Positions 52,344 to 60,256 of a DNA stretch of 64,000 nucleotides are shown in pieces (positions within the stretch are counted from its first letter, which is position 1; every line of letters starts with the position of its first letter). The notes beneath the pieces are model-generated. The model was not told the origin of the DNA. It saw only the letters and a program-made list of their open reading frames with translations, and searched no databases. The DNA lies in IMG/VR virus record IMGVR_UViG_3300033182_000652, positions 1-64,000 of that record, one strand, 5' to 3'. The DNA is from a virus. Both the position numbers and the translations under genes were made by a program.

Positions 52344-53126
52344 TTACTCCAAATGCTGGTTAAAGAAATCAAACAAAAGCTCCGTCGTTGTAGCGCCCTC
52401 ATATGCAGGACTTTCCTTCAACTTGTGAAGAATCCTATACCACCCAGCCTGCTGATCGGTGTTTTCAAAAACAAGAGTAAACTGAATAGCGACGTTCTTG
52501 CTGCCCGAAGCCCCAACGGTCGTACTGCCTTGAGTTACGATCGTGTCAGTACTTACACCTTCAGGATTAAACGTCTGAGTCGGAGCGTCATCTTTGCCGT
52601 CGCTTACAAAAGCAGGCAAGTTATTTTCTTCAGGAACCCTGTTTACCGTAATCTGTGGAGCAGTCCAACCATCGTTAGGAGCGCTTGATACCTGTGAAGA
52701 AATTACATTGTTTTCGATCGTGGCAATCGAAAAATCATCCCAACCGAGGGTGCTGTAAAAATCTTCGTCCAGGCTAACAGCATCCGACAGCAAGTCGATA
52801 AGAGCGCTTTCATCAGTCTCACCAAGCTCGGAAATCCTATTGTCTGCCAACGAGAAGGCGAGGGCGTCTTCTGAATCTAAATCAACGATGGACACAGCAA
52901 TTTCTTGCCAACCCAAACGCTTAGCTGCCTCTAGCTGATGATTTCCTGCGATAACTAAGAGCTTGTCGTCATCTTCCACGGCGACAATTGGCTTTACTTG
53001 CCCAAACTTGTTGTAAGACGCCATGATTGCTTCAACGTTGCCACGACGTGCGTTAACCTCAAGAGGCTTCAGTAGCTCAATGTCTACAGCTAGGGACTGA
53101 ATGTTTGAAGCGATGTTATGGATCAT
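52344..53126 (-). CDS. ParB-like protein, second copy
   Basis: A 260-aa protein. ParB-like domain at residues ~10-95: KPLEVNARRGNVEAIMASYNKFGQVKPIVA, VIAGNHQLEAAKRLGW, IAVSIVD, AFSLADNRISELG. It has GNHQ where the other copy has GLHR; this is the variant seen in DNA-modification-associated ParB proteins. After a helical linker (~100-215) comes a beta-rich C-terminal domain (VAIQFTLVFENTDQQAGWYRILHKL). The ATG at 53126 overlaps the methyltransferase stop (ATGA); an upstream in-frame start would add residues from the overlapping gene. Together with 51169 and 50637 it forms a three-gene set. Confidence 0.78.
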   Translation of the reverse strand: MIHNIASNIQSLAVDIELLKPLEVNARRGNVEAIMASYNKFGQVKPIVAVEDDDKLLVIAGNHQLEAAKRLGWQEIAVSIVDLDSEDALAFSLADNRISELGETDESALIDLLSDAVSLDEDFYSTLGWDDFSIATIENNVISSQVSSAPNDGWTAPQITVNRVPEENNLPAFVSDGKDDAPTQTFNPEGVSTDTIVTQGSTTVGASGSKNVAIQFTLVFENTDQQAGWYRILHKLKESPAYEGATTTELLFDFFNQHLE

Positions 53127-53737
53127 GACGGCGCATACCCCATAACTGCACACTGCCAATGCCAATAACCAACGACAGGCCAAGTGATATTGTTTTCATT
53201 ATCCTTCCAAGATTTCATTCCGACGTTTTTCTCCACTTTATCGGTAAACACATTACACTCATCAAATACTGTAGACATTATTGAAAGCATTCTCTTTTCA
53301 TGACAGTTCCAGTGATGAGCAGCACCGTCCCACCACTCGGGGGTATTTGTGGAGTAGGCATCAGAATTTATGAACGATGTATACCCTCCGTACACGTCCT
53401 GATGCTCCATAACGGATTCAACCATATGCCAAGGCTCTTCACCGTTTTTCCAGCGTTGTATAGTTCTATAAACATCTGGACCCACAGCAAGTACAGGAGC
53501 ATTAGGTTTAGCAATCCTATTCATATCCTGTAAGAAAGGAAGAACGTCGTGCCAATCAATATGCTCCAGAACGTGGCCAAGAAATATGGCGTCAAAAGTA
53601 TCATCATCGAATGGGTATGGCTGACCGGGTTCTACAAGAACATCAGGCTTAGTCGCATGATCCTCCCAAACGTCTGTGTTTGTCCATCCTTCAGCGTAGT
53701 GTGTACCACATCCCACATTAAGTAGCTGCTTTTCCAT
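53123..53737 (-). CDS. Class I SAM-dependent methyltransferase
   Basis: A 204-aa protein with LLNVGCGTHYAEGWTN (motif I), PYPFDDDTFDAIFLGHVLEHI (motif IV-like) and FLQDMNRIAKPNAPVLAVGP. This is the pattern of small-molecule/sugar methyltransferases (Methyltransf_11-like) rather than DNA adenine or cytosine enzymes, as DPPY or PCQ motifs are absent. It sits before the ParB/PP-loop set in the same operon. The start at 53737 has a GGAGAACGAC upstream. Substrate unknown. Confidence 0.8.
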   Translation of the reverse strand: MEKQLLNVGCGTHYAEGWTNTDVWEDHATKPDVLVEPGQPYPFDDDTFDAIFLGHVLEHIDWHDVLPFLQDMNRIAKPNAPVLAVGPDVYRTIQRWKNGEEPWHMVESVMEHQDVYGGYTSFINSDAYSTNTPEWWDGAAHHWNCHEKRMLSIMSTVFDECNVFTDKVEKNVGMKSWKDNENNITWPVVGYWHWQCAVMGYAPS

Positions 53738-53746
53738 GTCGTTCTC

Positions 53747-54097
53747 CTAAAACTTGACTTGTGATCTTACGTTTGCGGCAATCGTACGCAAAGCATCACA
53801 TGCCGTTCGTAGCGAATGAAGACGTTCACGCTTTGCCTTAACCAAGGCTTCAGCGATCATTGAATCGTACTGAAGATCACTTGTCTTGTAACCCGCCCAG
53901 CTTTCTTTCTGCTTAACAGCGCCTTCCGCTGCTAAATATTCTTTGTACCAAGCACTCTTATAGGACGCTTCTTTTTGGGCATGATCCTTACACAGGATCT
54001 CAAACGCTTCAGTTTCTTGCTCAATTTCGCCAATCAAGCGGACAAGTTCAGACTCAACTTCAACCTGACTGATTGGCGCAGTTCTCGTACTATTCAT
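53747..54097 (-). CDS. Unknown coiled-coil protein
   Basis: A 116-aa, all-helical, charged protein (EVESELVRLIGEIEQETEAF, AKRERLHSLRTACDALRTIAANVRSQ). The YDSMIAEALVKAKRE segment is frequent in small early phage proteins next to recombination genes. No enzymatic motif. It lies between an HNH nuclease gene and the methyltransferase gene. Confidence 0.55.
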   Translation of the reverse strand: MNSTRTAPISQVEVESELVRLIGEIEQETEAFEILCKDHAQKEASYKSAWYKEYLAAEGAVKQKESWAGYKTSDLQYDSMIAEALVKAKRERLHSLRTACDALRTIAANVRSQVKF

Positions 54098-54106
54098 GTC
54101 GCTATT

Positions 54107-54487
54107 CTATCCGTTTCCACTCATCTCGTCAATAATAGACTGCAGTCGTTCAACTTCGCTACCCCAATCAACTTTCACGCCCGAAACGCCACGTTCCAGC
54201 AAATCGTCTAAATGCTCTCTACCTAGCTCGTCTTCAAGCCACCTCGCCCAAACCAGCGGGTTTTTAGATTGCTTCCAATGGCACGACGCACACAACGCAA
54301 CGGCATTCCTTTCATCAGTCCTAGTAGCCGAGATAGACCGACTGATTATGTGAGCGCACTGTATCTGCTTGCCGTCATCTTTATGAACGCCACACCAGCG
54401 ACAGCGGAACCCATCACGAGTCCTTACAAGCAAACTGTGTAGCTTTGTAGCCTTAGCTTTAGCCGCTGTCCCGTAATTGGCAGCCAT
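54107..54487 (-). CDS. HNH endonuclease
   Basis: A 126-aa protein. Zinc pairs CRWCG and CASCH with the HNH core IQCAHIISR and ERNAVALC. The ATG at 54487 (MAANYGTAAKAKATKLHSLL) is one base after the TGA of the dioxygenase gene; an upstream start would overlap it. Similar to NinG/Rap-like or packaging HNH proteins by pattern. Could be a junction nuclease or a free-standing homing-type enzyme. Confidence 0.75.
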   Translation of the reverse strand: MAANYGTAAKAKATKLHSLLVRTRDGFRCRWCGVHKDDGKQIQCAHIISRSISATRTDERNAVALCASCHWKQSKNPLVWARWLEDELGREHLDDLLERGVSGVKVDWGSEVERLQSIIDEMSGNG

Positions 54488-54488
54488 C

Positions 54489-55388
54489 TCACAACGGAAT
54501 GTTTTGGTTGATTGGGAAGAACCATCCACCACCATCATACTGATGCGCTTGCGGCATATCGGGACGATGATTCACACCCGAATAATGAAGAATTGCTGTC
54601 TCTCGCCACAAGTCAGGATTGTTTGGAATAGAGCCACGATGCATCAAACGAGCATGCCAAATCAACACATCACCCTTCTTGGCAATAAACTTTTCAGTCT
54701 CAAGATTGCCGCGATTTAGGATATCTTCAAACATGGGAGTGAGGAAACGCTCCGAGTACTTAGGCCAGTTAGGATCATCTCGCTCATGCGGCTCTAGCCT
54801 AGCCATCGTCGCATCTTGAGTAATCACAGGAAGAACATGACTGCCCGGAACATACTCAAATGGACCAGAATCCTCGTGCACGTCATCCAACGCAACCCAC
54901 ACAGCCAAGTAATGATCTTTATTAGTGTCCGGATTCAAGTAGCCGTCCTGATGCCAGTTGCGTTGTGTGGACTTCCAGCCAGTCAAGTTCAAATGAATAC
55001 CCATCTGATCGCCAATAAGATGCTCAAGGATATTATGCAATGGGGCGTAAGTGGCGATGTTCATTAGGCTTTCTACCTGAAAGTAAGCACACTCGCCAGG
55101 GTAACCCAAAGGGCGGTCGTGGTTGACACGATTGTGTTGAATCCAGTCTTGGCGGTATGCTTCAATCATGTCGTCAGGAATCAACGAGTCAACGATTACA
55201 ACACCGTTCTGGCGCCACCCCTGCTGAATATTAGACAGGAACGCTTCGTTAACATTCTCCCTATCTAGAAATGGAAGATCGCTATCAGCGAATCCTCCAG
55301 ATAGGCTATTGATTTCATCTAATAGATCAGGATGCTCCGTCAGAGCCGAACCAATAAGGTTCTGCAGGAGTTCCTTTTTTCCAGGCAT
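54489..55388 (-). CDS. Phytanoyl-CoA dioxygenase-like (PhyH) 2OG/Fe(II) oxygenase
   Basis: A 299-aa oxygenase of the PhyH family: iron ligands RNWHQDGYL (HxD) and distal LMHRGSIPNN with a following Arg for 2OG; DDVHEDSGPFEYVPGSH is a family landmark. Such enzymes hydroxylate lipids, small molecules or, in some phages, unknown targets. AAAGGG precedes the ATG at 55388, which supports that start although the gene then overlaps the upstream HNH gene by 62 nt. Second 2OG oxygenase of the operon. Confidence 0.85.
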   Translation of the reverse strand: MPGKKELLQNLIGSALTEHPDLLDEINSLSGGFADSDLPFLDRENVNEAFLSNIQQGWRQNGVVIVDSLIPDDMIEAYRQDWIQHNRVNHDRPLGYPGECAYFQVESLMNIATYAPLHNILEHLIGDQMGIHLNLTGWKSTQRNWHQDGYLNPDTNKDHYLAVWVALDDVHEDSGPFEYVPGSHVLPVITQDATMARLEPHERDDPNWPKYSERFLTPMFEDILNRGNLETEKFIAKKGDVLIWHARLMHRGSIPNNPDLWRETAILHYSGVNHRPDMPQAHQYDGGGWFFPINQNIPL

Positions 55389-55812
55389 TTCTTACCCTTT
55401 CTGCTTCGAGAAAATGCGACATTTTGTTTGATGTGCTTTTTAAATGAAGGCCAAGCATTTCAGAAATTAAAGGTTCTGTAGTTATTCTACTATGACACGG
55501 CCTACACACCGCAAGTAGATTTTCGTGATTCAAGATGCTGCCACCTTGTGATCTGTTTACGAGTTCATGAATGTCTTTACTTCTATGGCGAATAGCGAAC
55601 AGCGATTCACTACTGCCAGTATAGTAGTCGTAAGACGCCCAAACTAGGCAAGCTTCACAATACTGGCGATCAGAAAGCAATTCCTTAACAGTCTTTCGAC
55701 GGTCAACGTACTTTTCAGACATCTTGTCAGAACGCTTCTTTAAAGGCGTTCTCTTTAACTGACTACTTCCACGCTTCAACGGCGTTCTCTTTAAAGGTTT
55801 GCCTCGCTTCAT
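55327..55812 (-). CDS. HNH endonuclease with basic repeat N-terminus
   Basis: A 161-aa protein. N-terminus has three KRTPLKRG-like repeats (strongly basic, DNA-binding). HNH core: CEACLVWASY, DIHELVNRSQGGS, NLLAVCRPCHSRI. ATGA overlap with the glycosyltransferase gene. The end overlaps the PhyH gene by 62 nt in another frame. Third HNH-type nuclease in the window. Specific role unknown. Confidence 0.75.
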   Translation of the reverse strand: MKRGKPLKRTPLKRGSSQLKRTPLKKRSDKMSEKYVDRRKTVKELLSDRQYCEACLVWASYDYYTGSSESLFAIRHRSKDIHELVNRSQGGSILNHENLLAVCRPCHSRITTEPLISEMLGLHLKSTSNKMSHFLEAERVRNAWKKGTPAEPYWFGSDGAS

Positions 55813-56906
55813 CTTGCACGCTTCACTAAGTTATTGATTGTTTTAATAAGACGAGTCGCCCCGATCCTTACATCAAATTTCTTGACCCGCTTCCAATTCA
55901 AATCTGAAATTTCTTGCCGATAATCAACGTCTTGGTACTTCTTCAAAAGCTTTACGAAATCCTTCGGGTCACGAGCAATCTCACCGATGCCATGTACTTC
56001 CGCTAGCTCTTCATACTGAGGTGACCAAGACGCCACAAACGGAACACCTCCACAAGCATACTCAAGACCCTTGATGTAAGACTTGGCATGGTTGAAAGGA
56101 ATATTTGTAAGCGGCACAATCCCTACATCAAAGAGGAAACCCTTCTCCAGCTCATAAGGAGCTAAGAAGGGATGGGTCGTTACACAACCCGCACTAACTT
56201 TAATTTCCTTATGGAACAAAGGAATGTTGGGAGCCTGCATATGTCCAGTATGATGCCACGTAGCAAACTTGCTGATAGAATCTGAATAAGGCTGAAGAAT
56301 CTCCAAATCACCACTTCTATGGGCAGTAGACCCCATCCATCCTACAACCATCTTATCGCTACGTTTTTCGTGAATGCGGCGAGTGGCATACTTTGAACGA
56401 TTCACATAGTTGCCATGCAGCATAGTATTCGGATTCCACTCCTTCATTTTTTGATGAAGAAATGGAGTAGACGTAATGATCCCGTCACACTGCTCCAAAA
56501 TGTTCTTATACCACAAAACATTTTCGTTCTTGTTCAACTCCGGATCTGAAGCTGCCTTGGCCTGATTCTTATCACTAAGACCCCAATACCAATCATCTAC
56601 ATCATTCAAAATGATCTGCCCAGCCGCCTGCGCACGTTTCATATCAGGAAGCACCTGCATATGCATGTAACGCTGCATAACAATCACATCACAATCAAAA
56701 TAGTCATGCCCATCCCACGCATGCACGCCGAACGTTCCGGTCAACTTGTTCTGCGCCAAGATACCAATCACGACATTATAACCAGCGTCACGCAAAGGCT
56801 TAATATACTGCCCAATGCGAATAAAGCCAGAACCGCCAATCACAGGATGCCCCATAGTATCCGTAGCACTACGAGACCAGTCGTTCGTGGCAAACCCAAT
56901 CTTCAT
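55809..56906 (-). CDS. Glycosyltransferase (GT-B, family 4-like)
   Basis: A 365-aa protein. The N-terminal half has IGFATNDWSRS, IVMQRYM, IILNDVDDWYWG, and the C-terminal half MVVGWMGSTAHRSGDLEIL, FDVGIVPLTNIPFNHAKSYIKGLEYACGGVPFVAS, the usual C-terminal nucleotide-sugar site of GT-B enzymes. It transfers a sugar to an unknown acceptor, possibly modified DNA, a capsid protein or a host glycan. The ATG at 56906 shares one base with the previous stop (TAATG). It is near oxygenase genes, as in phages that glucosylate hydroxylated bases. Confidence 0.82.
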   Translation of the reverse strand: MKIGFATNDWSRSATDTMGHPVIGGSGFIRIGQYIKPLRDAGYNVVIGILAQNKLTGTFGVHAWDGHDYFDCDVIVMQRYMHMQVLPDMKRAQAAGQIILNDVDDWYWGLSDKNQAKAASDPELNKNENVLWYKNILEQCDGIITSTPFLHQKMKEWNPNTMLHGNYVNRSKYATRRIHEKRSDKMVVGWMGSTAHRSGDLEILQPYSDSISKFATWHHTGHMQAPNIPLFHKEIKVSAGCVTTHPFLAPYELEKGFLFDVGIVPLTNIPFNHAKSYIKGLEYACGGVPFVASWSPQYEELAEVHGIGEIARDPKDFVKLLKKYQDVDYRQEISDLNWKRVKKFDVRIGATRLIKTINNLVKRAR

Positions 56907-57364
56907 TAGAAACCCCAAACCCCGTCTAACGCTTTATACAAGCAATCATCGCCTTCTGAATTAACCATGTCGTTATCTATATGCCACTGCTTGTGAGCTA
57001 AAATTGCATTTCGCAAAAACGTGGCAAGCGAAAGTTCAGGGTCGGCTTCTTCTCCGAGAGTAAGCAACCTGTCTACTTCGACCAAGCGCTTTTCCGCATA
57101 AAACCGGAACCGTGCGGCTTTGTCACGCTGTTCTTCTAACCCAGCAGCAGGGTCGATCGTGAAGGTAGTGTATGTTCCACGAAGACGAGCAATCTCTTCG
57201 TCCAAACTTGTAATCTTTGCTGTGACTGTTTCAACGATCGTAATTAAAGCGTCTCTCCACTTTAACTGATTCTCTGGCAGACGAAGAAAGTCTTTATCCT
57301 GCTGAGAAGCATTGTTCTTAATATCTTCAGACACCAACATTGCAAAGTTATCGTTCTGCGACAT
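56906..57364 (-). CDS. Unknown helical protein
   Basis: A 152-aa, mostly helical protein (WRDALITIVETVTAKITSLDEEIARLRG, EKRLVEVDRLLTLGEEADPE). GGAGG 10 nt before the ATG at 57364. Encoded between the Cas4-like nuclease and glycosyltransferase genes. No family recognised. Confidence 0.55.
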   Translation of the reverse strand: MSQNDNFAMLVSEDIKNNASQQDKDFLRLPENQLKWRDALITIVETVTAKITSLDEEIARLRGTYTTFTIDPAAGLEEQRDKAARFRFYAEKRLVEVDRLLTLGEEADPELSLATFLRNAILAHKQWHIDNDMVNSEGDDCLYKALDGVWGF

Positions 57365-57367
57365 GAC

Positions 57368-58162
57368 TCAGCTACCTCCAAACTCAGGACAGATATGCTG
57401 ATAATCGCACCAGTTACAAAGAGGACCAGTCCGGGTTTCAAACTCGCCCGACTCACACATGGACTTCACTTGATCCCATGTGTTACGAACCTCAACACGA
57501 ACAGCGTTCTCAAGCTCTTCGTCCACTTTATAACGGGCAAACTGGCCAGACTTAACATAGAGCAGCTCTGCACGCTTAATGTCCATACCTGTCATCTCTT
57601 TGAGAAGAATGCTGTAGATCGTAATCTGCATCTTCTTCTCCCACTCGTACTGCTTGCGAGGCTTCTTGCCTGTCTTATAATCCGAGATTACTAGCTTGCC
57701 GTCCTCAATCGTGTAACGGTCAATGATGCCAAAGATCGGTACACCGTCAATATCGCCATCCATCTTGGCTTCAATGCCTTCAGCGTCAAACTTCGTGGGG
57801 TCTTCCATACCGAAGTAGTTTTCGATACACCACCACGCCTTCCACTTGAAGTTATTAGGATCATCGTCACGGTCGTCTAAACCAAAGTACTCATCAGCCC
57901 ACTTCGACTCCCACAAGCTCTTCGCAAGACTGCTCGCAGACTTTTCCGTTCGCTCTTCTGCTGGCAGCTTGAACAACTCTTCTAGCACTTCATGTACAAA
58001 AGAGCCAAGCACTTGAGGTTCTGTGGAGACACTCGGGAGCTTGTCCAGCTTGGCGTACTTGTACTTCAGAGGACACTGCTGAAAAGTACTAATCGAACTT
58101 GGCGACATGTACTTCGGGAACTCATAAGGTACCGGATCAATCGGTAGAGGACTCTGCATCAT
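57368..58162 (-). CDS. Cas4-like PD-(D/E)XK exonuclease with iron-sulfur cluster
   Basis: A 264-aa nuclease of the RecB/Cas4 family. Cys30 (FQQCPLKY) with Cys249, Cys252, Cys258 (CNWCDYQHIC) form a predicted 4Fe-4S site. The nuclease core has HEVLEELF, IFGIIDRY and VISDYKTGKKPR (Asp and Asp-x-Lys). With the adjacent Rad52-like protein it probably forms an exonuclease/annealing pair like RecE/RecT for phage recombination and repair. No cas1/cas2 genes are present, so a CRISPR role is not supported. ATGA overlap with the upstream gene. Confidence 0.85.
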   Translation of the reverse strand: MMQSPLPIDPVPYEFPKYMSPSSISTFQQCPLKYKYAKLDKLPSVSTEPQVLGSFVHEVLEELFKLPAEERTEKSASSLAKSLWESKWADEYFGLDDRDDDPNNFKWKAWWCIENYFGMEDPTKFDAEGIEAKMDGDIDGVPIFGIIDRYTIEDGKLVISDYKTGKKPRKQYEWEKKMQITIYSILLKEMTGMDIKRAELLYVKSGQFARYKVDEELENAVRVEVRNTWDQVKSMCESGEFETRTGPLCNWCDYQHICPEFGGS

Positions 58163-58800
58163 TGTGCTTCAGCATTACGTAGCGACTTTACAAAAACCAA
58201 AATCTTCTGAAGAAGATCGTTCGTGACGTTTGCGTTCACAAACTCTTTGCCTTCCGAGATAGTCGCCCAATACTCCTTACACTTTACAACGTGTTCCTGA
58301 TCTAGAGAATTAAGAAGTTCTCGTAGCTTTGCAAAATGCTCTTCCGCTACAGGCTTATCAGACATCTCTTCAACATATTCGAGATTCATTGCCTCTTCGG
58401 AACGGGCAAGATAAATACCGACGCCGAGATGCTGCGCCGCCTTCTTGAGAGCGTCTGAAACGGCCCCCTTCATTTCGTCGCCCAGATCAACAATGTCTCC
58501 AGCCCGTGTACGCTTAATCTTCTGCCCACCAATGCCGTCCTTGACAACGGTAAGGGCAGGTGCGCTGTCTGTGGGCACAAACGTGGCCGTCAGACGTACA
58601 TGAGCCACAATATAGTCAGGGTCTAGTGAGTCTCTCGCGCAAGAGACAACCTCATACGACCACATGTCTACACCCAGTACCTTGTTTAGGCGCGTGATGA
58701 CTTCACTAACCGGGATGTATGTTAGAGAAGCGCCGCCCTTCTTTAGCTGGCGCTCAACCTCTCTCGGAAAAGGCTCCGACAATGCTTGCAAAATACTCAC
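58159..58800 (-). CDS. Rad52-family single-strand annealing protein
   Basis: A 213-aa protein. Residues 1-130 match the Rad52/22 double-stranded-break repair domain: VERQLKKGGASLTYIPVSEV, MWSYEVVSC, VAHVRLTATF, DEMKGAVSDALKKAAQHLGVGIYL. It anneals complementary single strands during recombination-dependent replication. 4-nt overlaps (ATGA) with both neighbours. Works with the nuclease at 57368 and with RecA. Confidence 0.85.
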   Translation of the reverse strand: MSILQALSEPFPREVERQLKKGGASLTYIPVSEVITRLNKVLGVDMWSYEVVSCARDSLDPDYIVAHVRLTATFVPTDSAPALTVVKDGIGGQKIKRTRAGDIVDLGDEMKGAVSDALKKAAQHLGVGIYLARSEEAMNLEYVEEMSDKPVAEEHFAKLRELLNSLDQEHVVKCKEYWATISEGKEFVNANVTNDLLQKILVFVKSLRNAEAQ

Positions 58801-59315
58801 TTATCTCTCCTAATAACTAGACTCTTCTTCGGTTCTCCAACTTCGCAGTAGTCATCTGCGTCAATATGAAGATCTTTCAAGTTACCGACCTTCCAATAAG
58901 AAACGCCCATGTACTCCATAGCGTGCTGAATCATCTCCTGCGACGACATGGTAATTTCGCCAGTCTCCATATCCACGCTCTTATCAACGATCCGGCGACT
59001 CACTTCGTTCATCAGCGCCTTATGATCCCACGTCTTGCGTGCAGAACCAGACTTAATTTCTACCGTGGCCCCATCAACAGCCACGGGAGTGGGAAGACTG
59101 CCGATCTTCTCAGTCAACAGAGACTGAAGCTCATTAAACAACTCAGTAGCATACGACTTAACTAAGTGAGCGTCGCTAGCAAGCTGCATCATCTCTTCAA
59201 CAGACGCATAATCCAAGTTTGAGATACCGTCCATCTCTCGGATGTCGCTCTCAAAACTTCGCAGTGCTGTGAAAGCTTCCTGTAGCGAATGCGTCGGATT
59301 TTCTAGTACAGACAT
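58797..59315 (-). CDS. Unknown protein, possibly recombination-associated
   Basis: A 172-aa protein with helical N-terminal half (SLQEAFTALRSFESDIREMD, LVKSYATELFNELQSLLTEK) and a mixed C-terminal half (MEYMGVSYWKVGNL). The first gene after a possible new ribosome site (AAGGAAACATA). Directly precedes the Rad52-like gene with 4-nt overlap, a position often held by accessory recombination proteins. No family recognised. Confidence 0.55.
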   Translation of the reverse strand: MSVLENPTHSLQEAFTALRSFESDIREMDGISNLDYASVEEMMQLASDAHLVKSYATELFNELQSLLTEKIGSLPTPVAVDGATVEIKSGSARKTWDHKALMNEVSRRIVDKSVDMETGEITMSSQEMIQHAMEYMGVSYWKVGNLKDLHIDADDYCEVGEPKKSLVIRRDK

Positions 59316-59348
59316 TATGTTTCCTTAGTAAATAGTAACAAGCCTATT

Positions 59349-59741
59349 TTAGTCTTCTTCCAAGAGCTTGTCAATCAAAATGTCAATGTTGGTTGTCTCT
59401 GTAGGGACATCTTCTGTAAGTATCAAAGCATCAATAATGTTTTCTAAAGCTTCAATCAATAACTCTTTGGAACGTTCACGCACATACTCTTCTTGATCGA
59501 CTTGAGTGGATTCCAACTCATCAAGCTCCCGAATAATGTCCGAAACAATTTTTGAATCAAACTCGGAATTTAAAAACTCGTCCGCAAGACCAACCAGCAT
59601 GTAATCCTCATCCCACAACAATACTTTGTAATCTTTACCATCAAGAGTAACAGCCTTACTGACAACAAACTGGATTCTGGTGCCGCTGCGTTCAAGAACA
59701 GCTAAAGTATCGTGGGACATAGACTCGTCATCCAGCATCAT
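59349..59741 (-). CDS. Unknown acidic protein
   Basis: A 130-aa, very acidic protein. Beta-rich N-terminal half (VLERSGTRIQFVVSKAVTLDG) and helical acidic C-terminal half (EYVRERSKELLIEALENIIDAL). Overlaps the whiB stop by 14 nt; two adjacent ATGs, the second better spaced from a GGAG. Could be a small regulator or DNA-mimic-like protein, judging only from composition. Confidence 0.55.
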   Translation of the reverse strand: MMLDDESMSHDTLAVLERSGTRIQFVVSKAVTLDGKDYKVLLWDEDYMLVGLADEFLNSEFDSKIVSDIIRELDELESTQVDQEEYVRERSKELLIEALENIIDALILTEDVPTETTNIDILIDKLLEED

Positions 59742-59964
59742 GCTCCACCAACCTCGCTAGCTCCGGTCCCGTTTTACCTCCCCAAACACCGATGGTGATG
59801 CCCTCTGAAACGGCAAACTTCAAACATTCAGAACGATGACTGCATTCAGAATTGCATACCTTGACAGCAAGACGCCGGTTCAACGGTTTCGATGAGAAAA
59901 ACAAACGATCTTGCCCAGAACACGGAGAATCTTTGAACCAAGACGGTGACTTAACTACAAACAT
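59728..59964 (-). CDS. whiB: WhiB-family iron-sulfur transcriptional regulator
   Basis: A 78-aa protein with four Cys for a 4Fe-4S cluster: Cys15 (SPCSGQDRLFF), Cys37, Cys41, Cys47 (VCNSECSHRSECL), then the family GVWGG turn and a C-terminal helix. Chromosomal WhiB proteins have CxxC for the middle pair; here it is CxxxC. WhiB proteins bind sigma factor region 4 and change promoter choice. It is the first gene of the 60-48 kb operon, so it probably controls phage or host transcription early. Strong AAAGGAG site before the ATG at 59964. Best evidence for an actinobacterial host. Confidence 0.88.
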   Translation of the reverse strand: MFVVKSPSWFKDSPCSGQDRLFFSSKPLNRRLAVKVCNSECSHRSECLKFAVSEGITIGVWGGKTGPELARLVEHDAG

Positions 59965-59993
59965 TTGACTCCTTTTCGATCAGTAACAAAAAT

Positions 59994-60015
59994 ATTATAA
60001 ATCTTTCATGTCAAG
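59994..60015 (-). promoter_or_regulatory. Promoter region of the whiB operon
   Basis: TATAAT (59999-59994), 30 nt upstream of the whiB ATG. A TTGACA (60015-60010) is present only 9 bp above it, too close for a normal -35, within the shared 15-mer GGTTTGCTTGACATG. This may mean a different factor reads the TTGACA element. Confidence 0.45.
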
Positions 60016-60035
60016 CAAACCAGAAGAAACGCTGC

Positions 60036-60064
60036 TTGACTGACAGCAGCCAGAACGGTAGGCT
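60036..60064 (+). promoter_or_regulatory. Plus-strand promoter in the gap
   Basis: TTGACT (60036-60041), 17-bp spacer, TAGGCT (60059-60064), in the context GCTGCTTGACT shared with other promoters here. An AAGGAG follows at about 60079 but without a start codon in range, so the RNA may be untranslated at its 5' end. Confidence 0.6.
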
Positions 60065-60144
60065 ACCTGCAAACTACAGAAGGAGACACACGCCACAAGA
60101 CTGAATCCGGGAAATCCCGATGACATAAACGTTCACTAAAGGAC

Positions 60145-60224
60145 CGGTGGGTTACACTTGTTACGCAACTGGTACTTACACGATCGGTAAGTTACACTTG
60201 TTACGCAACTGGTACTTACACGAT
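60145..60224 (+). repeat. Two tandem 40-bp repeats
   Basis: Copies 60145-60184 and 60185-60224 differ at only two bases (cggtgg versus cggtaa at the start). Each has the core gttacacttgttacgcaac, with short repeated gtta/ttac elements. Two copies are too few for CRISPR; iteron-like protein-binding sites or a duplicated RNA element are better options. Confidence 0.8.
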
Positions 60225-60256
60225 TAAGAGGGCACGCCTGCCCAAAGAGGAACGAT

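Noticed and set aside
57368-58162. Cas4 as a sign of a CRISPR system
   Set aside because: No Cas1, Cas2 or arrays; neighbours are Rad52-like annealing and early phage genes, which fits a phage exonuclease.
60145-60224. CRISPR-like direct repeats
   Set aside because: Only two copies, directly adjacent (40-bp period) without spacers, and no cas genes; the Cas4-like nuclease belongs to a recombination operon.
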